DNA from: Bin80 sp965219915 | GTDB lineage: Bacteria; Bacteroidota; Rhodothermia; Rhodothermales; Bin80 | Length of the DNA: 64,000 bases | Direction: 5' to 3' | Assembly: GCA_965219915.1 (NCBI GenBank) | Contig: OZ244794.1 | Span: 186,001-250,000, forward strand | Shown: one piece after another, positions 35,208 through 44,398 of the stretch | How positions within the stretch are numbered: position 1 is the stretch's first letter | How the letters are laid out: every line of letters begins with the position of its first letter | Translations under genes and position numbers: made by a program | Notes under the pieces: model-generated | What the model was told of the DNA's origin: nothing | The model's input: the letters and a program-made list of their open reading frames with translations, nothing else | Databases searched by the model: none

Positions 35208-36845
35208 TTATTTGGTAAGGAGAATTTGTCGTGTCTGGACAGTCCCGTTCAACCCCTGGAGGCGCACGAAATACGTACCACTCGGCAATTCGTTAGCATC
35301 CCAGGCTGATTCAAATGTACCAGGTTCATGTTGCCTGTCAACCAGTACCGTAACCAGATGCCCCGTAAGGTCAATTATGGAAAGTCGCAGATGTTGAGAT
35401 TCTCGAACCTCATAGGTAATTGAAGTGCGAGGGTTGAATGGGTTCGGATAATTCCCAACGATTTCAGCAGGAGGTGGCTCGCTTTGGGGAGCCAGACCAA
35501 GTTTGATCGTTCCCACTATCCGTGGAGGTCGGTTTCGTGTCTCTTGAAGCAAGCGATAGAACACGACACGGCTAGGGGCCTCAAGATCCGTGAAGGACCA
35601 CGGAGTGTTCCGCGACAAACGTTCAATGCGTGTGAGTCTTTCGAACTCCAGACCGTCCTCCGAGCGCTCAATCAAAAACGCCTCCGATGACGGGTCCTCG
35701 TCTTCCCAGGTAAGTGATACTCCCTCATCAAAGGCAATCCCGCTAAAGCTGTGAACAAGCGGGCCAAATGTGGGCCCACCTGGAATGCGGTACCGGATAG
35801 CATTTCCTTCTCTGAAGGATCCAAAGCTCTCTCTGGATTCAAAATCAAGCGCAAGTGCACTTCCTTGGGGGGACTCCTCTTGCATTGCAGCATGTATCTG
35901 CAGCGCAGTTCGGGCCGCGGGCCACAGGCGAAGTTCGTCAAGCTCACCTATGAATTCGATCTCCTGCTCACCGACGCGTCCACCCAGAGCGAGAAGATGT
36001 ATACCACTTAGATAAATACCGGCGGGATCCAATAATGAGTCAGCTATTGCGCCATCCACATAAAGTTTCGTCCAATCTGTTTCGGCTTCATGAACCAGAG
36101 CAACATGGTGCCAGATACCATCAGCCACGGGAAACTCGGTAGCCAGCGTGACGTGGTGCCCAATCGTATTGCGATAATATCTTATGCGTCCCTGAGGATC
36201 AACCATGAACTCTATCGGATAGGGACTGTCCGTTGCTCCATCCCAGGTAGATAGAATTACCGCATCTAGGGCAGTCGTCCGGATCCAGAATTCGAGCGTA
36301 TGGCTGTCCAGTAATGTCTCGAGTAACTGGGACTGGACATGAAGGGCGGCAAAATCCTCTTCAAAGGCCAAGGCATAACCGAAACTGGCACCGGATTTGG
36401 AGCGCAGCTCCCCCCGGCGAATATGGGCTTCATCGGGTACATAGGTCGAACCTATCTTTACCGCGGGAGCTATTGAGAACCTAGAATTCCAAAACGTCTC
36501 GTCCTCACTGGTCTCTATCTGCAGGATGATATCGTAAGTTCTGCGTAGTGGTTCTGAGGGCTGCAGCAGGTATTGGCCATTGGAAAGGCTAACCACGTCA
36601 AGGGGCACATGGCGATGGGCTTGACGTACTCCGGTTGCACCACTTAACCCCCATCCGGGTGGCAATGAGGCTACGAACCCTTCGTCAGCTGAAACACCGC
36701 TCCAACTGGCAAATAGATTTATTCGTGTTCCTGGTTCGTACGTAGAGGGATACCATATATCTGGTTCCTGCGCAACGGAGCCGGCTATCTGGACCAGAAT
36801 CCAGACGGGCAGAAGCAACAATAAGGAACTTGTACGACGAAACAT
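35208..36845 (-). CDS. LamG-domain secreted protein with T9SS C-terminal signal
   Basis: 545 residues from the ATG at 36845 (MFRRTSSLLLLLPVWIL...), giving a clean signal peptide; the frame extends to 36950 but without signal features. A concanavalin-like LamG domain lies around residues 130-310 (FWIRTTALDAVILSTWDG, then WHHVALVHEAETDWTKLYVDG), a fibronectin-like part follows, and the C-terminus has YPNPFNPRTSITYEV with the final FVRLQGLNGTVQTRQILLTK, the type A sorting signal of the type IX system. It should be exported and attached or released at the cell surface. The ligand is unknown. Confidence 0.88.
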   Translation of the reverse strand: MFRRTSSLLLLLPVWILVQIAGSVAQEPDIWYPSTYEPGTRINLFASWSGVSADEGFVASLPPGWGLSGATGVRQAHRHVPLDVVSLSNGQYLLQPSEPLRRTYDIILQIETSEDETFWNSRFSIAPAVKIGSTYVPDEAHIRRGELRSKSGASFGYALAFEEDFAALHVQSQLLETLLDSHTLEFWIRTTALDAVILSTWDGATDSPYPIEFMVDPQGRIRYYRNTIGHHVTLATEFPVADGIWHHVALVHEAETDWTKLYVDGAIADSLLDPAGIYLSGIHLLALGGRVGEQEIEFIGELDELRLWPAARTALQIHAAMQEESPQGSALALDFESRESFGSFREGNAIRYRIPGGPTFGPLVHSFSGIAFDEGVSLTWEDEDPSSEAFLIERSEDGLEFERLTRIERLSRNTPWSFTDLEAPSRVVFYRLLQETRNRPPRIVGTIKLGLAPQSEPPPAEIVGNYPNPFNPRTSITYEVRESQHLRLSIIDLTGHLVTVLVDRQHEPGTFESAWDANELPSGTYFVRLQGLNGTVQTRQILLTK

Positions 36846-36940
36846 GCCCTCAAGTCCAGAGGCAGGTACCCCGTTTCCCCCACGTAAGTAAGTGCGAGAT
36901 AGAAAGTTAGGAAGAAAATCACCTTCCTGCCACCCACGGG

Positions 36941-37396
36941 TTACTCCCAACTGGCGGCGTTCAGAAGTGTGATGTCTGGTATGTTCGACCCGATCTGGTC
37001 GTCAGAATCTGGGTCTTGCAACAGATAAATAGCGACACGGCCGGTATCATTCAGGCTGTACCCGAACGCACTGCCTGTGCGGGGAGAGAAAATGAGAGAA
37101 TCCAACAGGATGCCCATCCCGAAAATGCTGTCTGGGTTGGCAGAAACTACCGAATCGGCCTGGAGCCACATGACCAAGGAATCAAGCGTGCCGGGGAAGT
37201 TTCCTTCTGCACGCTCATAGCGAGTCAGCGCGTTTCGAACGTGGGTCATCTGCTGACGCGTCATTTCTGTCAGTGCCTGCTGACGTTCGACGGCAGCCCA
37301 AGGCCCCGTGATAGAACGATAAAGCCATATTCCCAGCACCACGATCAGGACAGCCATCAAGGCTTGTATAGCGATCTTAATGTTATTATTGACCAT
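36941..37396 (-). CDS. Pseudopilin-like single-TM protein
   Basis: 151 residues: one N-terminal membrane helix (IAIQALMAVLIVVLGIWLY), then an amphipathic helix rich in Gln and Arg, then YERAEGNFPGTLDSLVMWL, a pattern like the start of the globular part of GspG pseudopilins. There is no prepilin peptidase motif before the helix, so it is not a standard pilin. It starts the six-gene minus-strand run and is divergent from pdxJ. Function unknown. Confidence 0.7.
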   Translation of the reverse strand: MVNNNIKIAIQALMAVLIVVLGIWLYRSITGPWAAVERQQALTEMTRQQMTHVRNALTRYERAEGNFPGTLDSLVMWLQADSVVSANPDSIFGMGILLDSLIFSPRTGSAFGYSLNDTGRVAIYLLQDPDSDDQIGSNIPDITLLNAASWE

Positions 37397-37559
37397 TACT
37401 ACATACAGCTGTTTAAGGATGCCTAATATAGAGAATTATATACCTAGCTGCACTATAACTCACTATAGCTCGATTGGTTGAGTATGCTGCCACTAAGATA
37501 AACAACGAAAACGTATGTATAAACCATCGCCTGTGTATTTCGTTTGAGAAGAGCAAACA

Positions 37560-38306
37560 TTGGATGGATCCTTGACAAGGCTATTGATCAATATCGACCA
37601 TGTCGCGACATTGCGGAATGCCCGCCGTGAAGCATTTCCCGATCCCGTGGAGGCCGCACGTTTGTGCGAGGCTTCCGGCGCAGACGGCATCGTGTTTCAT
37701 TTGCGGGAAGATCGTAGACACATACAGGATCATGATGTAGTTGGGCTTAAGCAGGCGGTCCGTGGAAAGCTGGATTTTGAACTCTCTACGGATGAGGAAA
37801 TGGTTTCGATCTGCTGCGCTACGCGCCCGGATCTGGCTACACTTGTCCCGGAGCGGCGTGAGGAAATCACTACCGAGCATGGGCTCGACGTTATAAGGCA
37901 TCAGACGATTCTGTCGGGTACGATTGATCGACTGCATAAGTCGGGAATTGGTGAGGTTGCGCTCTTTGTTGACCCGGATCCAGACCAGATACGTGCGGTC
38001 CGTGATACGGGTGCATCGGCCATCGAACTGCACACGGGTGATTTTGCAAATGCGGCCGGCGGCGAAGGGCAGCTGTATGAGGTTAAGAAATTAGCACGGG
38101 CAGCAGATGTGGGACACGAATGCGGCCTAACAATTCATGCCGGACATGGGCTGGATTACAACAATTACAACCTGTTTGCGCGCTCGGTGCCTCATGTGTG
38201 CGAAGTATCCATCGGATTTGCAATCGTTGCGCGCTCGGTTTTTGTGGGTCTGGGTGCTGCTGTGACGGAAATGGCCCAACTGGTTAAAGGCCATAATGTC
38301 TCCTGA
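37560..38306 (+). CDS. pdxJ: Pyridoxine 5'-phosphate synthase
   Basis: Last step of the DXP-dependent vitamin B6 pathway, condensing aminoacetone phosphate and deoxyxylulose phosphate. The family start INIDHVATLRNAR is followed by FHLREDRRHI, FELSTDEEM, VTLVPERREEITTEHGLD, VSLFVDPD-like LFVDPDPDQI, ELHTGDFAN, HAGHGLDYNN and VSIGFAIVARSVFVGL. Two TTG codons (37560 and 37572) could start translation; the second gives a length closer to other PdxJ. The 3' end overlaps era by 11 bp, and the B6 gene pdxB is just beyond era. Confidence 0.95.
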   Translation: MDGSLTRLLINIDHVATLRNARREAFPDPVEAARLCEASGADGIVFHLREDRRHIQDHDVVGLKQAVRGKLDFELSTDEEMVSICCATRPDLATLVPERREEITTEHGLDVIRHQTILSGTIDRLHKSGIGEVALFVDPDPDQIRAVRDTGASAIELHTGDFANAAGGEGQLYEVKKLARAADVGHECGLTIHAGHGLDYNNYNLFARSVPHVCEVSIGFAIVARSVFVGLGAAVTEMAQLVKGHNVS

Positions 38307-39174
38307 GGACTTCAGGAGTGGCTACGTCGCTCTGATCGGTAAACCCAATGTGGGTAAGAGTACGTTGCTGAACGCCCTTCTGGGACAAAAACTCTCTATT
38401 GTCACCCCAAAAGCACAAACGACGCGTCACCGCATATTGGGGATCCTGACAGAACAAGACTGCCAGATCATTTTTCTGGATACACCGGGGATCATGCGAC
38501 CGAGCACCAGGCTGGATCAGTCCATGATGCGGAAGGTCAAGGAATCCGTATCAGATGCTGATCTGGTCGTCTTTATGGCTGATGCGCGTGCAGCTGAACC
38601 TGATCTCCACAGTCTTGAAAGCATCGTACATCGCCCTGCTATTCTGGCAATCAATAAAATTGATTTGGTGAAGCAGGAGACCGTGCTGCCCATGGTTGAG
38701 GCCTACATGGATTTAAGGTCCTTTGAGGCTGTAGTGCCTATCAGTGCACTGAAGGACATCAACCTGACAGCACTGATGCAGGAAATTCGGGAGCGCTTAT
38801 CACCAGGCCCGGCTTTTTATCCCCCCGGAATGCTCAGTGAGCATCCCGAACGATTCTTTGTGTCTGAGATTATCAGGGAAAAGGTTTTTGAGAAATTCAG
38901 ACAGGAGGTCCCCTATTCAGTTGCAGTGACGATTGCAAACTTTATCGAACGCCCTGCGCAAAAGGACTTGATTGAAGCTGATATTATTGTGGAGCAACCC
39001 AGTCAAAAGGGTATCCTGATTGGTTCAGGAGGCATTGCACTAAAGAGCATCGGGATCGCTGCGCGCCGGGACATAGAGGTTTTTCTGAACCGAAAGGTGT
39101 ACTTGAAACTGTTTGTCCGCGTGCGAAAAAACTGGCGCAACCGCGAGGCCTTCCTGCGTAGCTTTGGCTATTGA
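38296..39174 (+). CDS. era: Era family GTPase, 16S rRNA maturation
   Basis: 292 residues. The P-loop GKPNVGKST (residues 16-24), effector region QTTRHRILGI, G3 DTPGI, G4 NKID and G5 SALKD are all present; the C-terminal KH domain has ILIGSGGIALKSIGIAARRDIE with the RNA-binding GxxG turn. Era binds the 3' end of 16S rRNA and checks 30S assembly. The ATG overlaps pdxJ by 11 bp, and the 3' end overlaps the convergent pdxB by 7 bp. Confidence 0.96.
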   Translation: MSPEDFRSGYVALIGKPNVGKSTLLNALLGQKLSIVTPKAQTTRHRILGILTEQDCQIIFLDTPGIMRPSTRLDQSMMRKVKESVSDADLVVFMADARAAEPDLHSLESIVHRPAILAINKIDLVKQETVLPMVEAYMDLRSFEAVVPISALKDINLTALMQEIRERLSPGPAFYPPGMLSEHPERFFVSEIIREKVFEKFRQEVPYSVAVTIANFIERPAQKDLIEADIIVEQPSQKGILIGSGGIALKSIGIAARRDIEVFLNRKVYLKLFVRVRKNWRNREAFLRSFGY

Positions 39175-40295
39175 CAAACAACACGCAATCCGTCACGTGC
39201 GGTTCCTAGGACGGAAGAAGGGATGCCTATAACCCGATGTCTGTCAAAAGCCCGCCTCGTGGGATAGTTGCGCCGAAGCCGACGGAATTGTCCGGCTACG
39301 TGATCATGAGACGTACTGAGTAGCGTCCGCATCCGGGTATCATCTGCCCGGATATCATACAGACGTCGGACTAGTCTATCAAGCCAGGTGGAGCTAGGCT
39401 CGGGGTCAATTGAAATTGGAGGGGGCAGGTCCTGCTGCAGTATTCGCTCAAAATCCCAGGACTGTTGGATTCTAAAGTAGTCTGTAACCGCTCTGTAGAG
39501 CATTACTGTGCCTTGAAGCTTGCCGTCCATCGAATGACCGGCAATATGAGGTGTCCCCAGCGTCACTTTTTGCAGTAACTCCAGGTCAGGAGTAGGTTCG
39601 TTTTCCCATACATCGAGAACTGTAGCACCAATTCTGCCGGTATCGAGTACTTCGCTGAGTGCAGTGCTGTCAATTACTGTACCTCTTGACGTGTTGAGGA
39701 GCCACACCCCTGGATTCATGGATTGCAGAGCAGACTTCTCAATGAGGTGGTATGTATCTGAGGACCCAGGTACGTGCAGCGTAATAATGTCTGACTCGGC
39801 CAGTACGGTTTCCAGGTCTACGAACCCCGAATGGCCGGCACTGGCGAGCGGGGGATCATTTTTCAGGATATGAAGGCCAAAAGCAGATGCTCGCACTGCA
39901 AGTCTACTTCCAATATTTCCACAGCCCACGATCCCCAGCGTGAGCCCAGCAAGCGAACACCTCTTAAGAGCACTCAGTTGGATGAGTGCAGCCAGAACAT
40001 ACTCGACAACCGAGTCCGCATTCGATCCCGCTGCATGCGTGAACTGGATACCTCGTTTACGCAAATATGCCTGATCAATGTGATCTAAACCAGCGGTTGC
40101 AGAGCCCACAAACCGTACCCTACTCTGCGAGAGCAGGGACTGGTCAACTCGCGTGACACTTCTGACGAGCAGTATATCGGCGTTGGCACAGACCTTGTCA
40201 GTTATTGATTCAGCATTCAGTACACATAAACCCCCTATGGAGCCAAAGGCCTGGCCAACGTGCGGAATATTTTCATCTGCAACCGTGAATAACAT
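39168..40295 (-). CDS. pdxB: Erythronate-4-phosphate dehydrogenase
   Basis: 375 residues, D-2-hydroxyacid dehydrogenase superfamily, second step of the E. coli-type B6 pathway. It has the PdxB start (FTVADENIPHV), SATAGLDHID, NAD-binding LGIVGCGNIGSRLA, and the catalytic Arg-Glu-His residues in NTSRGTVID, WENEP and GTPHIAGHSMDGK, plus the PdxB-specific C-terminal dimer domain. It is convergent with era, with a 7-bp overlap, and divergent from the SleB-like gene. Confidence 0.93.
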   Translation of the reverse strand: MLFTVADENIPHVGQAFGSIGGLCVLNAESITDKVCANADILLVRSVTRVDQSLLSQSRVRFVGSATAGLDHIDQAYLRKRGIQFTHAAGSNADSVVEYVLAALIQLSALKRCSLAGLTLGIVGCGNIGSRLAVRASAFGLHILKNDPPLASAGHSGFVDLETVLAESDIITLHVPGSSDTYHLIEKSALQSMNPGVWLLNTSRGTVIDSTALSEVLDTGRIGATVLDVWENEPTPDLELLQKVTLGTPHIAGHSMDGKLQGTVMLYRAVTDYFRIQQSWDFERILQQDLPPPISIDPEPSSTWLDRLVRRLYDIRADDTRMRTLLSTSHDHVAGQFRRLRRNYPTRRAFDRHRVIGIPSSVLGTARDGLRVVCQ

Positions 40296-40401
40296 GTATC
40301 TAATTCCGAAATATTACGTACTACGCCGACTTACCGTGTATTCCATACCCGTGTCTCAGCCAGGCATTGGGGTGGTCATTGCGGTTTATTTGCATAGGTA
40401 A

Positions 40402-41073
40402 ATGAACATGTATATCACAAAAAAAGCTTTTGGCTGGTGCTCGTTGTTGGTACTTGTAGCGGCGTTATTGCTGCCTGGGAGGACTGTTCTTGCACCGCCT
40501 TCCAGTGGAAATGTTTGCGTTTTCGGGGAGTCACCCTCGCCGTTCGCGACGCCTTCGTATGAGGAAACGCGTGCCGCGCTTCTGAATCCTTGGGGCATTA
40601 GGCCGGTCCATTCCGGGAATATTGATGAAGGAACTATGTGGTTGGCTCGGGCAATGTTTTCTGAAAGCAAGAGACATGACGAGCAGGAGCTGGTTGGTTG
40701 GGTCGTTCGGAACCGAGTAGAATCTGAACATCGCGGGTGCAACTCCTACCGGAGTTGTGTACTGGATCCATTTCAATTCAGTGCTTTCATCGAAAGCCGC
40801 CCTTCGGCGAATTTCTACATCGGTTTGGATTTGAGTCCCATTTCATTAAGCATTCCAGGTTGGAAAAGAACCTTAGCACTCGCCTACTACATCCGGCATG
40901 CTGATGATCAATTGCGTCCGTTCCCTCGCACCGTTCTTCACTTTTACAGCGAACAATCCCTGCTAGACCCGGAGATTTCTCCTGAATGGGTACAGGATTG
41001 GACTCCGATAACACCCGCGCGCAATTTCCAACTGGACGAAGAGCGGTTCCGCTTTTACTCTGGTATCCCGTAG
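40402..41073 (+). CDS. SleB-like cell wall hydrolase, exported
   Basis: 223 residues with an AGGTAA ribosome site just before the ATG and a signal anchor (FGWCSLLVLVAALLLPG). The region LARAMFSESKRHDEQELVGWVVRNRV resembles the Hydrolase_2/SleB catalytic domain, whose Glu would be the E of FSES, followed by DPFQFSAF in place of the usual QFS motif. Two cysteines (RGCNSYRSC) could form a loop disulfide. Likely cleaves peptidoglycan; sporulation is not implied. It stands alone between pdxB and a propeller gene. Confidence 0.72.
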   Translation: MNMYITKKAFGWCSLLVLVAALLLPGRTVLAPPSSGNVCVFGESPSPFATPSYEETRAALLNPWGIRPVHSGNIDEGTMWLARAMFSESKRHDEQELVGWVVRNRVESEHRGCNSYRSCVLDPFQFSAFIESRPSANFYIGLDLSPISLSIPGWKRTLALAYYIRHADDQLRPFPRTVLHFYSEQSLLDPEISPEWVQDWTPITPARNFQLDEERFRFYSGIP

Positions 41074-41854
41074 GGGCTCTGTGGACTTCTGGAAGATCAG
41101 CAGTATCCCACTTGTCTGTGTGACAATTGTCCGCTGAAGAGGTGTGTCCTCATTGATTCTGGATCGTGGTAGGTTTCGGTATCTCGCTGAGTCTTCTCCG
41201 GAGCGGCAGACCCTTTGGGGAGTGTTAATGGGGTCAGTCTGTTTATTCGTCACATTCCTCGTTTGAATCGTGCTCGGTTGCTCCAACGGAGGATCCTCAG
41301 ATAGTCCATGAGCGCGCAATCTAAACTTATTCAGCCGTGCAATCTAAAGTCTGGCTACTTTGGTGTCCGCGAATATTGTAGCCTGGAATCACTTTTCCCG
41401 ACGATTGAAGTCTTTTCTGCAAGCGGAGACAATGTTTGGATTGGCTAGTCCTTTCACGAAGAGTCTGTCTCTCTCATCAAATCATGTTTCTCTATCTTAG
41501 TCGTTGTGCCGCAGGTGATAGACTTGAACTGTCATTCGAAACGCACCAATAACCGTTACCAGCAGGCCATCAACAAGTGTTGAATGTATAATATTTATGG
41601 CGACAATTCGTTTGGAGAACGGTGTTCCACTCACACCAGTCGAAAACTGCAAAATATGCGGAATTATGCAGGGGGTATCCTACTGGAGCAGTAGTGTCAT
41701 AGTCTTCTATCGATCAGCCAATTCTGCGCTGTGCTTCGGCCCACTCTAGTGCAGGTGAGCTTTTCACGGCAACCCTAATACCTCCTGCGACTGTTTATTC
41801 GGTGGCCGTTAGACACCATCCTCGTGAACCCCAGTTCAGCACGAGATAACAATA
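41074..41854. other. Intergenic region before propeller lipoprotein gene
   Basis: 781 bp with no supported gene. GCAATCTAAA occurs twice (41316-41325 and 41339-41348) about 23 bp apart. Short frames carry no recognisable motifs. Confidence 0.5.
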
Positions 41855-43051
41855 ATGATAACACCCAATCAGTGTCTAGGAAGTATGGTGGTAGCGCTTG
41901 CCTTGCTCCTCGGTGCATGCTCCCAGCAATCACCACCTGAAACCGAAACCGTTGATATTGACAGTTCCAGCGTGCAGATCGTAACCAGTACTCCCGCGGG
42001 TTCGGAAGCGACATGCACATACAGCGAGGAACCCGTCTTGGTCATCGGCGATAACGAGGAAGACGACAACCAATGGTTCTCTACGATCCGGGGGATGGGG
42101 CGTCTGTCAGATGGTTCCGTTGCGGTGGTTGATCGCGCGTCTGCCGAAGTTCGCATTTTCGACGCGTCAGGGCGCCACGTACGATCAATGGGCCAACGCG
42201 GAGAAGGCCCCGGTGAATTCACCGATGCATTTATTCTTTGGGTCACGGCGGGCGACACGCTTTGGGTGGGAAACTACTATCCGTGGAGCTACAACGTATT
42301 CACGGCCCAAGGCCAATTCGTGCGGAGGATCAGGCTCGAGCCAGTGTACCCAAACCCGTCAAGTGGTGGAGGAGTGCTCGAAAACGGGTACACCGTGAAC
42401 TCCATCCAGAAAGCTGAGCGCGACCCGGGTTTTGGCGTTCCGGACACGCTGATCGTGGAAATCCACAATCCCGACGGGAAATTTGTCCGCAACCTTGCCC
42501 GGATTCCCACCAGAATCTATGGCCAAGTCAGCGAGGCCGGGGTATGGTTGTATCCGCTCTTCGATTCAGGAGCCGAAGTTGACGCGCTGGGGTCTACAAT
42601 CGTGCTGGCACACGGAAGCAAACCCGAGCTACAGGTTCTGGACGACGAATTCAACTTACGAATGATCATCCGCTGGTCAGAACCGAACCGTAAAGTTACC
42701 CGTGCGGACATACGCGCCTATCGCGAGGATTACCGGGAGCGGCGTAATCCTTCGAACTGGAGTCAGTACGATGACGACAGGGTTAGCCGGGAACTTCCGG
42801 CGGCTGACGTTTTCCCAGCTATTTCCAGTGTTAGGATCGGTCGTGACGGACGCATCTGGGTCCGCCAATACGACCGGCCCCGGGAAGATCGTGGATGGCT
42901 CACCTTTGGTGCTGACGGCAAATTCATTTGTCACATGGCCCAGCTCCCCGGCGATGTTTGGGAATTCGGAGCCGACTATGTGCTCCTGCTCCATGAGTCC
43001 GAATTCGGGGCCGAAACCGTTCGGATGCACAGCCTCACATCACCTTCTTAG
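41855..43051 (+). CDS. 6-bladed beta-propeller lipoprotein
   Basis: 398 residues, signal peptide with lipobox LGAC (Cys22), followed by a flexible Ser/Thr/Glu-rich linker and then propeller blades: MGRLSDGSVAVVDRASAEVRIF, then MGQRGEGPGEFTD and a late VRIGRDGRIWVRQY. The RGEGPGEF-type turn is shared with the three other propeller proteins in the window, showing one family. Unlike the 17-18 kb copy, base composition matches the housekeeping genes. It stands alone between 781-bp and 650-bp gene-poor regions. Function unknown. Confidence 0.85.
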   Translation: MITPNQCLGSMVVALALLLGACSQQSPPETETVDIDSSSVQIVTSTPAGSEATCTYSEEPVLVIGDNEEDDNQWFSTIRGMGRLSDGSVAVVDRASAEVRIFDASGRHVRSMGQRGEGPGEFTDAFILWVTAGDTLWVGNYYPWSYNVFTAQGQFVRRIRLEPVYPNPSSGGGVLENGYTVNSIQKAERDPGFGVPDTLIVEIHNPDGKFVRNLARIPTRIYGQVSEAGVWLYPLFDSGAEVDALGSTIVLAHGSKPELQVLDDEFNLRMIIRWSEPNRKVTRADIRAYREDYRERRNPSNWSQYDDDRVSRELPAADVFPAISSVRIGRDGRIWVRQYDRPREDRGWLTFGADGKFICHMAQLPGDVWEFGADYVLLLHESEFGAETVRMHSLTSPS

Positions 43052-43701
43052 CCTGCGTGTTAATTTCGGACGAAGCAAGCCCAGCCTTGTCGTAGGCATT
43101 CTTCGTGACATAAGCCGGCTTTGGGCAACTGGCACCTTTCTATGCGACAGGACCTCAGAGTAGTTCGTCACATCAATGGTCGAGACGAGAAACATGTCCT
43201 CTTCCAGTTACCCGCCGACAAACTAAACGAGCGCGATACCGACCACGAGCTCAAATGAACACTGTGTAGTCTATTCTGCGTTGGAATTCCGGGCGCGGTT
43301 TCATGATTTCACAAGGACTGTAGTAACCCTATTCCGCAGGTTCGCGACTGATTTTGGCACGTGGCATCCTTCTAAACCTCGTCAGGGCTTGTTCCAGCAA
43401 CGTTGAGTTGCATCTGGGAGATTCGCTGATGATCTGGGGAGAAACTCCAATGAATTCCTTTGTCTGTTGTACGTAAGTCCGGTCGGAGGCGTCGAGATTC
43501 TCATAAATTAATCTCCCCTGTATTGAATCCAGGACATCGGGGAGGATTTCGACTTATCAGATGTTCACAAACATCTACCTCATTCGATGAGTACTTGATC
43601 CGCAATTGGGCCAACTGATCTGCAAACTAGGCCCTTTCTTGCGCGAAGTTTGATAACCTGCCTGGAATGTCTATTGTATAGGCTGGAGGACAGAAATTCG
43701 A
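43052..43701. other. Intergenic region with a possible gene remnant
   Basis: 650 bp between the propeller lipoprotein and the barrel gene. On the minus strand 43329-43553 stays open for 75 codons without any start codon and reads like a protein C-terminus (for example RTYVQQTKEFIGVSPQIISE). No family recognised; it may be a remnant or chance. Confidence 0.4.
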
Positions 43702-44319
43702 CTAAAATCCAATAGACAGACGTAACATCGCTGTATTGAGCCTCTGCGTATCACCAACAGTTAGGGAAATGAACTCAAGTACCAACTCGTCTTCAACGAA
43801 TTGAGTTAGTCCGAAGACATACGCAACCTCAGGATACAGACTTATCGGCCCCAAGTTGATAACAAGCCCACCTCCGATCTCCCCCGCGTAAGAAAGTGCT
43901 GATAGATCATTGGCGAGTTGCTGGTCAGTATTGACTGGGATCCTGAATACTGGACCAGCAAAGACATACGGACTCACTACCTGCGAGGGAAAGCCTATTC
44001 GCAGCAGCAGGTAGAGCTCGACCAGCGAAACTTCAAATTTTTCGCGGATCGATGGGAAATTGGCCTCTAATCCATCAAATAGCTGCCCGGCTGCCATATA
44101 CCGGCCGCCGCCGCGCAGCGCTGCTGCCGGGCCAAGCGGGACTTCTCCCCACAATCCTACATGCCAGCCGTTCTGGCTCGAAAATTTTGTTTCTAGCTCA
44201 TTAAGTCTAATTTCACTCAATCGCTGAAAATTCGCTCCGGCACTGACACCAAAGGTCTGGGAAATTGCAGTAGGAGCAACAAGCGCACCTAAGAAAAAAA
44301 CAACCACAAATTGGCGCAT
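43702..44319 (-). CDS. Outer-membrane beta-barrel protein (porin/PorT-like fold)
   Basis: 205 residues from the ATG at 44319 (MRQFVVVFFLGALVAPTAISQ), which gives a clean signal peptide; the frame extends to 44361. The mature part starts FGVSAGANFQRL and has Gly-rich amphipathic strands (WHVGLWGEVPLG, LRGGGRYMAAGQ) and ends in a phenylalanine (LRLSIGF), as in small 8-stranded barrels of the PorT/OmpW type. Function unknown. It is divergent from bshA with the two starts about 80 bp apart. Confidence 0.8.
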   Translation of the reverse strand: MRQFVVVFFLGALVAPTAISQTFGVSAGANFQRLSEIRLNELETKFSSQNGWHVGLWGEVPLGPAAALRGGGRYMAAGQLFDGLEANFPSIREKFEVSLVELYLLLRIGFPSQVVSPYVFAGPVFRIPVNTDQQLANDLSALSYAGEIGGGLVINLGPISLYPEVAYVFGLTQFVEDELVLEFISLTVGDTQRLNTAMLRLSIGF

Positions 44320-44398
44320 TTTTTTGATCTTATAGAACTGACAGTGCAACCTTGTGCTCACTGTACTGGTTTCCGTTTTCTACAATACAAACTACGTC

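Noticed and set aside
37464..37491. tRNA-like start (TATAGCTCGATTGGTTGAG)
   Set aside because: The segment resembles a tRNA D-arm, but no acceptor stem, anticodon arm or T-loop follows; at best a remnant.
41316..41348. GCAATCTAAA twice
   Set aside because: Only two short copies; not an array and no matching motif elsewhere that I noticed.
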